NCBI GenBank assembly: GCA_902773665.1
Contig: CACYFF010000010.1
Location: 1 to 64,000, forward strand
Length of the DNA stretch: 64,000 nt
Direction of reading: 5' to 3'
DNA from: an uncultured Eubacteriales bacterium
GTDB taxonomy: Bacteria; Bacillota; Clostridia; Peptostreptococcales; Anaerovoracaceae
The notes under the pieces are model-generated. The model worked only from the letters and a program-made list of their open reading frames with translations, was not told the origin of the DNA and searched no databases. This document shows positions 24,157 through 32,733 of this stretch, in pieces (the first letter of the stretch is position 1; every line of letters begins with the position of its first letter). Both the position numbers and the translations under genes were made by a program.

Positions 24157-24381
24157 ATGAAACTGACGTTTGGGGAAAAAGTAAAGAATTTAAGGGAAGA
24201 CGCCGATATGACCCAGACACAGTTGGGGATAGCAATCCATGCGACACAGCGCAAAGTCTCTTATATCGAACGGGGTATCAGCGAACCAACGCTAGAAGAT
24301 ATCGTAGCGATCTGCAAAGTGTTCCATGTCACTGCGGATTATATGCTCGGACTACAGGGTTCCAAGACGAACCCAAAATAG
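24157..24381 (+). CDS. Xre-family helix-turn-helix regulator
   Basis: A 74-residue single-domain HTH_3 protein: TFGEKVKNLREDADMTQTQLG then AIHATQRKVSYIERGISEPTLEDIVAICKVFHVTADYMLG. Phage-repressor-like, with helix 2 TQTQLGIAIHA and recognition helix QRKVSYIERG. An AGAGG ribosome site precedes the ATG. It is divergent from the four-gene operon and separated from it by a strong palindrome, the standard arrangement for a repressor of an accessory module. Confidence 0.93.
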   Translation: MKLTFGEKVKNLREDADMTQTQLGIAIHATQRKVSYIERGISEPTLEDIVAICKVFHVTADYMLGLQGSKTNPK

Positions 24382-24420
24382 TTGCAAAACATGGCCCTAT
24401 GCCATTTTTTAAATAATAAA

Positions 24421-24575
24421 TTAGTGTCTTAGAAATCCTAAGACATTTCATGGACTAACGAAAAACTGACTTAGATTTGCACGCATTTCTAAGTCAGTTT
24501 CGTTTATATGGCCTAATTGTCTTAGGTTTTCTAAGTCTTTTTGCTGCGAACCGGCATTTTGGCATAACCCGGGTC
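24421..24575. repeat. Long direct repeat, right copy
   Basis: Matches 19841-19995 at a constant offset of 4580 bases with no gap. The same three CTTAG/CTAAG hairpins are present. The loop of the long hairpin differs (TTTGCACGCA against AAAACACATA) while the arms are kept. It begins 39 bases after the Xre stop codon. Confidence 0.85.
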
Positions 24576-24915
24576 GCAAAGGACCTTCTGCAGGCTGCGG
24601 GGCTGGATCCGCAGCCGGTCTCAAAATGCCCTTCGACAGGCTCAGGGGCCGGCCTGCCGGGGCCGGATCCGTGCGCACTGCGAAGGAATCGTCTGTGTTT
24701 CCGATTTCTGAGCGAAATCCGTTTCGGGCGCGCCTGCCGCGGCGAGCCGTTGCTTGAGGCCGAGTTTCCCATAGAGGAAACCGGCCGAGGTCGGCTCGCG
24801 GTCTCGAAACGGCACGCGAAAGAAATCGATGAAACACCAGATTCCTGAGCGTGCGCCGAGGCTGGCCCCGCAGCCGGTCTCAAAATGCCCTTCGACAGGC
24901 TCAGGGCCCGTCCTC
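24576..24915. repeat. GC-rich nested repeat region without a gene
   Basis: No convincing gene. A 39-base word is present twice without change, at 24609-24647 and 24868-24906; each copy begins CCGCAGCCGGTCTCAAAATG and ends CTTCGACAGGCTCAGGG. Between them lie several short GC palindromes (for example GGCCGGCCTGCCGGGGCC). Base composition jumps from AT-rich in the island to strongly GC-rich here. Open frames crossing it on either strand contain only repeat-derived low-complexity Arg/Pro sequence. Confidence 0.75.
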
Positions 24916-26895
24916 CTACGCCTCCGCGATCTGGTTTCCGGTATACAGCTGGTAATACCGGCCCTTCAGGGCCATCAGCTCGTCGTGGTCACCGCGCTCG
25001 ATGATGCGGCCGTGCTCCATGACCATGATGGCGTTGGAGTTCTGAATGGTGGACAGCCGGTGGGCGATGACGAACACCGTGCGGCCCTCCATCAGCTGGT
25101 CCATGCCCTTCTGGATGAGGCTCTCGGTACGGGTGTCGACGCTGCTGGTCGCTTCGTCCAGGATCATCACCGGGGGATCGGCTACCGCGCAGCGGGCGAT
25201 GGACAGCAGCTGGCACTGACCCTGCGAGAGCTGGCTTCCCGTACCCGAAATGACGGTCTGGTACCCTTCCGGCAGACGGGAGATGAAGTAGTCCGCGTTG
25301 GCCAGCTTCGCCGCCGCGTAGACTTCCTCGTCCGTGGCATCGGGGCGGCCATAGCGGATGTTCTCCATGATGGTGCCTGTAAACAGATTAGTCTCCTGCA
25401 GCACCATGCCCAGGGACCTGCGCAGGTCGTCCTTCTTTATATGGTTGATATTGATGCCGTCGTAGCGGATCTTGCCGTCTTCGATGTCGTAGAAGCGGTT
25501 GATGAGGTTCGTGATGGTCGTCTTGCCCGCGCCGGTGGAGCCGACGAAAGCGATCTTCTGTCCTGGTTTCGCAAACAGGGAAATGTCGTGCAGCACGGTC
25601 TTCCCCTCCACGTAGCCGAAATCCACGCCGCTCATGCGCACGTCGCCCGCCAGTTTTACATAGCGGGGCTTGCCGGCCGCGTCTTCCGAAGGCAGCTTCC
25701 ATGCCCAGTGCTCCGTGCGTTCTTCCGTCTCCACCATCGAGCCGTCCTCCGCGATGCGGACATTCACCAGGGTCACCTTGCCCTCGTCCACCTCCGGCTT
25801 TTCGTCCATCAGGTCAAACACGCGCTGGGCGCCGGCCAGTGCCATGACGATGGAGTTGATCTGCTGGGAGATCATGGAGACGGGCCGCGCGAAGTTCTTG
25901 GACAGCGTAAGGAACGCCGCCAGATCGCCCAGGGTAAGCCCCGAAGTGCCCCGGATGGCGATGGCCCCGCCGACGATGGCGATCACCACGTACTGCAGGT
26001 TGCCGATATTGTTCATGATCGGCCCCAGAATGTTGGAATAGCTGTTGGCCCGGGTAGTCTGCACCCGCAGGTCCTCGTTCTTGACGTCGAAGCCGGCTTT
26101 GGCCTCGTCCTCGTGGCAGAACACCTTCACGACCTTCTGGCCGTTGATCATCTCTTCGATATAGGCGTTCATGCTGCCCAGAGATTTCGACCGGGTCGAG
26201 AAATATTTGGCCGATTGGCCGCCCACCGTCATCGTGATCAGATACATCACGACGATGACGCCGATCTCCACACCCGTCAGGGCCAGGCTCAGCCGCAGCA
26301 TGGCGATAAACACGAAGGTCACCGTCAGGATGGACGAAAACACCTGAGGGATCGTCTGGGACAGCATCTGCCGCATGGAGTCAGTGTCGTTGGTGAACCG
26401 GCTCATCGTGTCGCCGTAGGGATGCGTGTCGAAGTACTTGATCGGCAGTTCCTGCATCTTGGAGAACAGTTCCCCTCGCACAGAGAACAGCACGCCGTGG
26501 GACACCCGCACCATCAGCTGGCTGTAGGCCAGGATGCACAGCACGCCGGCCAGATACAGCGCGCCCATCGTCAGGATGGCATGCAGCAGACCGGAGAAAT
26601 CCCGGGAGCCGGCCTCTTCCATAGGCTTGATGAAATCGTCGATGACCACGCCCAGGAACAGCGAGGCCCGGGTGCTGATGTAGGCGTCTGCGCCGATGCA
26701 GAGCAGGGCGAGGACGAAGGGCAGGGTGTGACCCTTCCCAATGTACGAAAGCAGCCGTTTAGCCGTCTTGCCGCTTCCCTTCTGGATGCGGATGCGGCCG
26801 GCGGTGGCGCCGCCGCGGCCCGCGCCGGGGCCTCTGCCGCCTGCGGGACGGACTTGCTGAGCATCTCTGTTGTTATCTTGGCTCATCGAAGTCAC
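24916..26895 (-). CDS. ABC exporter half-transporter (TM + ATPase), canonical Walker B subunit
   Basis: 659 residues: a Gly/Arg-rich tail of about 50 residues, six membrane helices (about 70-370) and a nucleotide-binding domain. Walker A is GSTGAGKT, the signature is the variant LSQGQCQLL, Walker B is VMILDEATSSVDT with the catalytic Glu, and the H-loop is VIAHRLST. An insert of about 50 residues (EEGKVTLVNVRIAEDGSMVETEERTEHW) lies between the two halves. It pairs with the preceding gene, which it overlaps by 23 bases. The pair is a type IV (MDR/lipid-like) heterodimeric exporter; substrate unknown. Confidence 0.9.
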   Translation of the reverse strand: MTSMSQDNNRDAQQVRPAGGRGPGAGRGGATAGRIRIQKGSGKTAKRLLSYIGKGHTLPFVLALLCIGADAYISTRASLFLGVVIDDFIKPMEEAGSRDFSGLLHAILTMGALYLAGVLCILAYSQLMVRVSHGVLFSVRGELFSKMQELPIKYFDTHPYGDTMSRFTNDTDSMRQMLSQTIPQVFSSILTVTFVFIAMLRLSLALTGVEIGVIVVMYLITMTVGGQSAKYFSTRSKSLGSMNAYIEEMINGQKVVKVFCHEDEAKAGFDVKNEDLRVQTTRANSYSNILGPIMNNIGNLQYVVIAIVGGAIAIRGTSGLTLGDLAAFLTLSKNFARPVSMISQQINSIVMALAGAQRVFDLMDEKPEVDEGKVTLVNVRIAEDGSMVETEERTEHWAWKLPSEDAAGKPRYVKLAGDVRMSGVDFGYVEGKTVLHDISLFAKPGQKIAFVGSTGAGKTTITNLINRFYDIEDGKIRYDGININHIKKDDLRRSLGMVLQETNLFTGTIMENIRYGRPDATDEEVYAAAKLANADYFISRLPEGYQTVISGTGSQLSQGQCQLLSIARCAVADPPVMILDEATSSVDTRTESLIQKGMDQLMEGRTVFVIAHRLSTIQNSNAIMVMEHGRIIERGDHDELMALKGRYYQLYTGNQIAEA

Positions 26896-28606
26896 CTCCC
26901 TTGTTCTGCGATTCGTATACTTCCTGGTAAATGGCGTTGCTTGCCATGAGTTCTTCGTGGGTGCCGATGCCGGAGACTCTGCCGTCGTCCAGCACGATGA
27001 TGCGGTCCGCGTCCTTTACGGAGCTGATGCGCTGCGCGATGATGAACACCGTCGTGTCGGGGATGTCCGAGGCGAAACCGGCCCGGATGAGGCTCTCCGT
27101 ATGGGTGTCCACCGCGCTGGTGGAGTCGTCGAGGATGAGGATCTTGGGCTTTGCGATGAGAGCCCGCGCAATGCACAGCCTCTGCCGCTGCCCCCCGGAT
27201 ACGTTGGCGCCGCCCTGTTCGATGTAAGTGTCGCAGCCGTCCGGGAAGCCGCTGATGAACTCCTCCGCCTGGGCCAGCACGCAGGCTCTTTGGATCTCCT
27301 CATCCGTAGCGTCCTGTTTGCCCCAGCGCAGGTTCTCCTTGATGGTCCCCGCGAACAGCACGTTCTTCTGCAGCACCATAGCGACGCTGCTGCGAAGGAC
27401 TTCCAAGTCGTAGTCTCTTACATCCACGCCTCCCACCTTTACGCTGCCCTTGCGGACGTCGTAAAGCCGGGGGATGAGCTGCACCATGCTGGATTTTCCG
27501 GAGCCGGTGCCGCCGATGATGCCGATGGTCTCGCCCGGCGCTGCTTCGAAGGAGATATCTTTTAAGATATGTTTGTTGCTGCCGTACCCGAAGGAGACGC
27601 TGTCGAACGAAACGCTGCCGTCCTTCACTTCCGTTACAGGATCCTGCGGGCTCACGATGTCGGGCTGTTCGTCCAGAACGGCGCAGATGCGCTCTGCCGC
27701 CGCTTTGGCGATCGTCAGCATCATGACGATCATGGACAGCATCATCAGGCTCATCAGGATCTGCTGCACGTACGTCATGACGGACATCAGCTGGCCGGTG
27801 GTCATGGTCTTGGAGACGACCATCTTCGCGCCGATCCAGGAGATCAGCAGCATGCAGACGTACATGGAGGTCTGCATCAGAGGGCCGTTGAACGCGATGA
27901 TGCGCTCGCCTCTTACGAAGTTGCGGTACAGTTCGCCGGAGACGTTCTGGAACTTCTCTTTTTCCTCTTCTTCGCGGACGAACGCCTTTACGACCCGGAT
28001 GCCGCGCAGGTTTTCCTGCACGACGGCATTCAGGCGGTCGTAGATCCCGAACACCTTCTCCATGATGGGGAATGCGTGGGTCATGATATAGGCGATGCCG
28101 AAGCCCAGAACGGGCAGCACCGCCAGGAACACCAGCGACAGCCGGGCGCTCTGCCGGAAGGCCATCACCAGGGCAAACACCAGCGTGCAAGGCGCGCGGA
28201 ACGCCATGCGGGTGAGCATCATGAAGGCCTGCTGCACATTTGTGACGTCCGTGGTCATGCGGGTCACGAGACCGGCCGTGCTGAACTTATCGATATTGGA
28301 GAAAGAAAAACCCTGAACATGATGATACATGTCGTGCTGCAGATTGCTGGCAAAACCGGCGGATGCCCGGGATGCGAACAGTCCGCCCAGGATGCCGAAC
28401 GTCAGGGAGAGCAGCGCGTAGACGACCAGACGCATGCCCACGGCGCGGATGTAATCCATGTCGCCCAATTCGATGCCGTAGTCTACCAGGTCTGCCATAT
28501 GGTAAGGGATGAGCACTTCCATGACCACCTCCAGTACCATGCAAATTGGGGTTAGGAAGGTCAGCAGCTTATATTGCCGGACACATCCTGCCAGTTTTTT
28601 TATCAT
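26873..28606 (-). CDS. ABC exporter half-transporter (TM + ATPase), degenerate Walker B subunit
   Basis: 577 residues with six membrane helices (about 15-305) and a nucleotide-binding domain: Walker A GGTGSGKSS, canonical signature VSGGQRQRL, and Walker B ILILDDSTSAVDT, where Asp replaces the catalytic Glu. The H-loop is also changed (IIAQRISS, Gln for His). Both changes mark the degenerate ATP site of heterodimers such as LmrCD, BmrCD and TM287/288. The matching variant signature LSQGQ is in the partner, as expected. First gene of the pair, divergent from the lipoprotein at 28767. Confidence 0.92.
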   Translation of the reverse strand: MIKKLAGCVRQYKLLTFLTPICMVLEVVMEVLIPYHMADLVDYGIELGDMDYIRAVGMRLVVYALLSLTFGILGGLFASRASAGFASNLQHDMYHHVQGFSFSNIDKFSTAGLVTRMTTDVTNVQQAFMMLTRMAFRAPCTLVFALVMAFRQSARLSLVFLAVLPVLGFGIAYIMTHAFPIMEKVFGIYDRLNAVVQENLRGIRVVKAFVREEEEKEKFQNVSGELYRNFVRGERIIAFNGPLMQTSMYVCMLLISWIGAKMVVSKTMTTGQLMSVMTYVQQILMSLMMLSMIVMMLTIAKAAAERICAVLDEQPDIVSPQDPVTEVKDGSVSFDSVSFGYGSNKHILKDISFEAAPGETIGIIGGTGSGKSSMVQLIPRLYDVRKGSVKVGGVDVRDYDLEVLRSSVAMVLQKNVLFAGTIKENLRWGKQDATDEEIQRACVLAQAEEFISGFPDGCDTYIEQGGANVSGGQRQRLCIARALIAKPKILILDDSTSAVDTHTESLIRAGFASDIPDTTVFIIAQRISSVKDADRIIVLDDGRVSGIGTHEELMASNAIYQEVYESQNKGGDFDEPR

Positions 28607-28766
28607 AGGACTTGAACACCTTTCGGATTTTATGGTATAAATTAGGTTGTACGTTTACGTGACAGTTACCTGAACATTTTACAGCGACTTGTTTTTTTAG
28701 ACAAGAACAAGCGTCGGGTCTTCACGAAATATATATATTATATGAATTTACCGGAGGTTTCCATAT

Positions 28767-29354
28767 ATGCATTTTAAGAAAGTTCTCGCACTGCTGATGG
28801 CCGCATGCCTTATTTTTGCTGCCGCCGGGTGCAAGAAAGAGTCCGAAGAACCCAGCTACGTTCCCGCAAACCCCAACGAAGAGTTTATCCTGGAGATCTA
28901 CGCCCCTTCCGAGCTGATGGCCGTCATGACCGACGTCGCCAACCGCTACTCCACCACCGTGGCGCCGAGAGCATCCGTGCGCATCACCTTCGATGACGGG
29001 GTCATCCAGACCGCAAAGATCGAAGCCGGCACCCCCTGCGACATTTTCGTCGCCGATGAGAAGCGCTTTATGGACTGGCTGGACGCGGAATGCGACGAGG
29101 AAGCCAACCCGAACAAGAACGACAAGATCGTCTCCTCCACGAGGCACGATTTCGTCACCGGCCCGGGCAACGAAGACTACATGCCCGAAGATATGGAACT
29201 GGCGGAAGGCGAAGTATACAACACGACCTACAGCGTCGCCGTATGCCGCGCGACCGCACTTTCCTACGAATCCGAGCAGTTCGTCAACTACATGCTGAGC
29301 GATGAAGTGACGGACATCTATGAAGTCTACGGATTCACGAAAATCAAAGAATAA
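28767..29354 (+). CDS. Short ModA-like substrate-binding lipoprotein
   Basis: 195 residues with a lipoprotein signal (LLMAACLIFAAAGCKKE, lipid on C21). The mature part starts like molybdate-binding ModA: LEIYAPSELMAVMTDVANRY, then IEAGTPCDIFVADEKRFMDWL. It ends like it too: SEQFVNYMLSDEVTDIYEVYGFTKI. ModA proteins are about 230-250 residues, and the central second-domain segment with the GDP..VP.G.Y motif is missing, so ligand binding may be altered or lost. RBS is CCGGAGG. Its own terminator-like hairpin separates it from the peptide transporter. No ModBC genes are nearby. Confidence 0.75.
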   Translation: MHFKKVLALLMAACLIFAAAGCKKESEEPSYVPANPNEEFILEIYAPSELMAVMTDVANRYSTTVAPRASVRITFDDGVIQTAKIEAGTPCDIFVADEKRFMDWLDAECDEEANPNKNDKIVSSTRHDFVTGPGNEDYMPEDMELAEGEVYNTTYSVAVCRATALSYESEQFVNYMLSDEVTDIYEVYGFTKIKE

Positions 29355-29366
29355 CACCGTTTATAG

Positions 29367-29388
29367 CGGCAGGCAATCTCGCCTGCCG
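29367..29388 (+). terminator. Terminator-like hairpin after the ModA-like gene
   Basis: CGGCAGGC and GCCTGCCG form a perfect 8-bp stem with a 6-base loop, 12 bases after the stop codon. The T tract after it is poor (TTCCTTA), so read-through into the peptide transporter genes is likely. Confidence 0.5.
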
Positions 29389-29431
29389 TTCCTTACATAT
29401 CCAATTTCATAAAAACCAAAGGAGAATTGTC

Positions 29432-30973
29432 ATGAAGAAAAGATTCATCGCAATGGTACTGGCATTCGTAATGGTGCTTGCATTGGGCGCGTGCACAAGC
29501 GAGACTCCGGCAAACGATCCCGGAACGGAAACTCCCGAGGCTACAGGTGGAATGGTCGAAGGCGGAGAGATCACCGTCGGCCTCTACAACGATCTGGACG
29601 CAAGTCTTGACCCGCACATGTCTTCATCGTCGGCAGGAACCCGCGAGATCCTTTTCAATATCTTTGAAGGCCTCGTCAAGCCCAACAGCGACGGTGAACT
29701 GGTGCCGGCCATCGCGGAAAGCTATTCCGTCAACGACAGCGCCGATCAGTACACCTTTAAGCTTCGGCAAGGCGTTAAATTCCATAACGGCAAGGACGTA
29801 ACGGCAGACGACGTCGTCTGGTCCCTGTCCAGAGCAGCAGGTCTGGAGACCGGCGAGCCCCTGGTCGGCGACGTGGCGAACATTGCCGCGGTCACAAAGA
29901 CGGACGATACCACCATCGTCATCGATCTGAAGAAGCCCGATACCGAATTCCTTGCGCATATCACCACTGCAATCATCCCCGAAGGCATCGATCCGCTGAG
30001 CGAAGTCGTAGGCACCGGCCCGTTCAAGTTCGTGTCCCGCGTCGTGCAGAGCGAGATCGTTCTGGAGAAGTTCGACGAATACTGGGGCGAACCGGCACAT
30101 CTGGACAAGGTGACCCTCAAGATCATCGAAAACCCCGAAACTCTGGTGATGAGCCTGCGCTCCGGCGCCGTGGACATGGCTGTCCGGCTCAACGCCAACC
30201 AGATCAAGACCCTCACCAACCTGAAAGTCCTGGAGGGAAGCAGCAACATCGTGCAGGCCCTCTATCTGAATAATGCCGTAAAGCCCTTCGACGACGTGCG
30301 CGTGCGCCAGGCGCTGTGCTATGCCCTGGACAAGCACGAGATCATCGATCTGGCATCCGACGGCTACGGCAGCCCTGTCGGCAGCAGCATGTTCCCCGCC
30401 TTTGGCAAATACTTCATGCCCGAACTCACGGATTACTACACCAAGGACCTGGACAAGGCGAAAGAACTGCTGACGGAAGCCGGTTATCCCGACGGCTTTG
30501 AATTCACCATCACCGTACCCTCCACCATGCAGACCCACGTGGACGTCGCACAGACGATCGTCGAACTGCTACGCCCCATCGGCGTAACGGCCAAAGTGGA
30601 TCAGGTGGAATGGGCGACCTGGTATTCCGACGCCTATCAGAACCGCCAGTTCGAAGCGACCGTCGTCGGCATGGATGCCCACGGCGTAGCTGCCTCCGAC
30701 ATGCTGGCCAGATTCCAGAGCACGCACGCAAAGAACTTCATCAACTTCAACTCTCCCAAATACGACGAGACGTTCGCGGCCGCCGTATCCACCACGGACG
30801 ATGCGGAGCAGACGAGACTGTTCAAGGAATGCGAGACCATCCTCGCGGAAGAGGCAGCCAACGTCTACATCCAGGACGGCGCTTCCTTCACCGCCATGGC
30901 AACGGATCTGGAAGGCATGGAGTTCTATCCGCTTTACGTCCTCGATCTGTCTACGATCTACAGAACGAAATAA
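29432..30973 (+). CDS. Peptide ABC transporter substrate-binding lipoprotein (SBP family 5)
   Basis: 513 residues. A lipobox (MVLALGAC) gives an N-terminal lipid-modified Cys at about residue 23. The mature protein follows the OppA/DppA pattern: ITVGLYNDLDASLDPHMSSS, NIFEGLVKPNSDGELVPAIAESY, YTFKLRQGVKFHNGKDVTADDVVWSL, VGTGPFKF and a long C-terminal lobe. It binds oligopeptides, dipeptides or similar ligands outside the cell and delivers them to the two permeases that follow. First gene of a complete five-gene importer. Confidence 0.93.
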   Translation: MKKRFIAMVLAFVMVLALGACTSETPANDPGTETPEATGGMVEGGEITVGLYNDLDASLDPHMSSSSAGTREILFNIFEGLVKPNSDGELVPAIAESYSVNDSADQYTFKLRQGVKFHNGKDVTADDVVWSLSRAAGLETGEPLVGDVANIAAVTKTDDTTIVIDLKKPDTEFLAHITTAIIPEGIDPLSEVVGTGPFKFVSRVVQSEIVLEKFDEYWGEPAHLDKVTLKIIENPETLVMSLRSGAVDMAVRLNANQIKTLTNLKVLEGSSNIVQALYLNNAVKPFDDVRVRQALCYALDKHEIIDLASDGYGSPVGSSMFPAFGKYFMPELTDYYTKDLDKAKELLTEAGYPDGFEFTITVPSTMQTHVDVAQTIVELLRPIGVTAKVDQVEWATWYSDAYQNRQFEATVVGMDAHGVAASDMLARFQSTHAKNFINFNSPKYDETFAAAVSTTDDAEQTRLFKECETILAEEAANVYIQDGASFTAMATDLEGMEFYPLYVLDLSTIYRTK

Positions 30974-30991
30974 TTCCACCGGGAAAAAGCA

Positions 30992-31933
30992 GTGACGTAC
31001 GTATTAAAGAAGACCGGAGTGCTGATCATCTCCCTGATCCTCATTTCCCTGCTTGCATTCCTGGCATTTCAGATCATTCCCGGCGACCCCACGACGAAGA
31101 TCCTGGGGACCGACTATACGCCCGAAAGGGCGGAAGCGCTGCGCGAGCAGCTGGGCCTCAACGACCCGCTGCCCGCCCGCTATCTCAGCTGGCTGAAGGG
31201 GCTCCTGCAGGGGGACCCCGGCATCAGCTACAGCTACTTTATGCCCGTCAAAGACGTTATGAGCGGCAAGATCCAGGTAACGGCAGCCCTTTCTCTGCTG
31301 TCCTGGGTCCTTGTTATGCTGTTCTCCATCCCTTTGGGCATCCTGCTCGCCCGCTTCGAAGGCGGCCATTTCGAGCGCGCCGGCATCGTGCTCAACCAGG
31401 TGTTTATGGCGGTGCCGCCCTTCTTCCTGGGCATGCTGTTTACGTATCTGTTCGGGCTGGTGCTGCACTGGTTCATGCCGGGCGGCTACATCCCCTTCTC
31501 CCAGAGCGTGCCCGGCGCCCTCGGCTACATGTTCTTCCCGGCGCTGGCCATCGCCATTCCCAAAGCAGCCAAGACTGCAAAGCTGCTGCGTTCCTCCATC
31601 CTCAACGAGATGAATAAGGACTACGTGCGCACGGCCTACAGCCGCGGCAACTCCCGCTGGGCCGTCCTGCGCGACCACGTGCTGCGCAACGCCATGCTGC
31701 CGGTCATCACCTATCTGGCCATGAGCCTGGCGGATACGGTGGCGGGCTCCATCATCGTGGAGCAGGTATTCGCGCTGCCTGGTCTGGGCAGACTGCTGCT
31801 GTCCGCCATCGGCAACCGCGATTTCCCCGTGGCGCAGTGCATCGTCGTCATCATCGCGTTCATCGTCGTGTTCATGAACTATCTGGCGGACATCATCACC
31901 CAGTACGTCGATCCGAGAGTGAGGCTGAGCTGA
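30992..31933 (+). CDS. Peptide ABC transporter permease, DppB/OppB type
   Basis: 313 residues, six predicted helices. The GTG at 30992 starts TYVLKKTGVLIISLILISLLAFLAFQIIPGDPTT, the typical OppB N-terminus with the PGDP motif after the first helix. The EAA cytoplasmic loop reads NEMNKDYVRTAYSRGNSRWAVLRDHVLRNAMLPVIT. No better start exists, and the Shine-Dalgarno is weak (GGGAAAAAG). Located 18 bases after the binding-protein gene. Confidence 0.92.
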   Translation: MTYVLKKTGVLIISLILISLLAFLAFQIIPGDPTTKILGTDYTPERAEALREQLGLNDPLPARYLSWLKGLLQGDPGISYSYFMPVKDVMSGKIQVTAALSLLSWVLVMLFSIPLGILLARFEGGHFERAGIVLNQVFMAVPPFFLGMLFTYLFGLVLHWFMPGGYIPFSQSVPGALGYMFFPALAIAIPKAAKTAKLLRSSILNEMNKDYVRTAYSRGNSRWAVLRDHVLRNAMLPVITYLAMSLADTVAGSIIVEQVFALPGLGRLLLSAIGNRDFPVAQCIVVIIAFIVVFMNYLADIITQYVDPRVRLS

Positions 31934-31934
31934 C

Positions 31935-32732
31935 ATGAAACAGTATCTGAAAGACAAGAACTTCAGAGCCGGCCTGCTCATTACGGGGATCATGCTGTGC
32001 GTCATCCTCATCGGCCTCCTCTGGACGCCTTACGACCCCAATGCCATGAGCGGATCGGAAAAGCTGCTGAAGCCCAGCGCCACCCACCTGTTCGGCACGG
32101 ACAACTTCGGAAGAGACATCTTCTCGCGGGTCATCCAGGGCGCGGGCGCCACGTTCCTCATCGCGGCGGCAGCGGTCGCCATCGGCCTCGTCATCGGGCT
32201 CATCATCGGCGGACTTACGGGCTATTACGGCGGCGTGCTGGACGAGATCCTGATGCGCATCTCCGACACCATCCTGGCATTTCCCAGCATCCTGCTCGCC
32301 CTCGTGATGATCGCCATCTTAGGCAAGGGCAAATACAATATCATCATCGCTTTGGGCATCCTGTTCATTCCCAGCTTCGCGCGCATCGTGCGTTCGGAGG
32401 TGGCAAAGCAGAAGAATACGGACTACGTGCGCAACGCGCGCCTGATGGGCGCCAGCAACATGCGCATCCTGTTCCTTCACATCATGCCCAATATCGTTCC
32501 GGTGCTGCTGTCTTCCGTCGCCATCGGCTTTAACAACGCCGTGCTGTCGGAGGCTTCCATGAGCTACCTGGGCGTGGGTGTACAGCCCCCCGATCCGAGC
32601 CTCGGAAGACTGCTGTCCGAAGCGCAGGGCTACCTGTTCCAGGCGCCCTGGTACGCGATCTGCACGGGTCTTGCCATCATCCTGCTCATCCTGGGATTCG
32701 GACTGCTGTCCGAAGGCATGGGAGGTGAATAG
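31935..32732 (+). CDS. Peptide ABC transporter permease, DppC/OppC type
   Basis: 265 residues with an N-terminal helix, HLFGTDNFGRDIFSRVIQGA (the OppC GTD..GRD motif), and the EAA loop VRNARLMGASNMRILFLHIMPNIVPVLL. It forms the membrane channel with the DppB-type subunit. Starts one base after the DppB stop codon. Confidence 0.93.
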   Translation: MKQYLKDKNFRAGLLITGIMLCVILIGLLWTPYDPNAMSGSEKLLKPSATHLFGTDNFGRDIFSRVIQGAGATFLIAAAAVAIGLVIGLIIGGLTGYYGGVLDEILMRISDTILAFPSILLALVMIAILGKGKYNIIIALGILFIPSFARIVRSEVAKQKNTDYVRNARLMGASNMRILFLHIMPNIVPVLLSSVAIGFNNAVLSEASMSYLGVGVQPPDPSLGRLLSEAQGYLFQAPWYAICTGLAIILLILGFGLLSEGMGGE

Positions 32733-32733
32733 C

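Noticed and set aside
24448..24883. Minus-strand frames of about 129 codons after the Xre gene
   Set aside because: They consist of repeat sequence (including the PLSLSKG reading of the palindrome) with Arg/Pro-rich composition and no ribosome site.
24829..26949. 706-codon plus-strand frame
   Set aside because: Antisense to the ABC exporter gene. Begins inside the palindromic repeat and has His/Asp/Val-rich low-complexity sequence typical of shadows.
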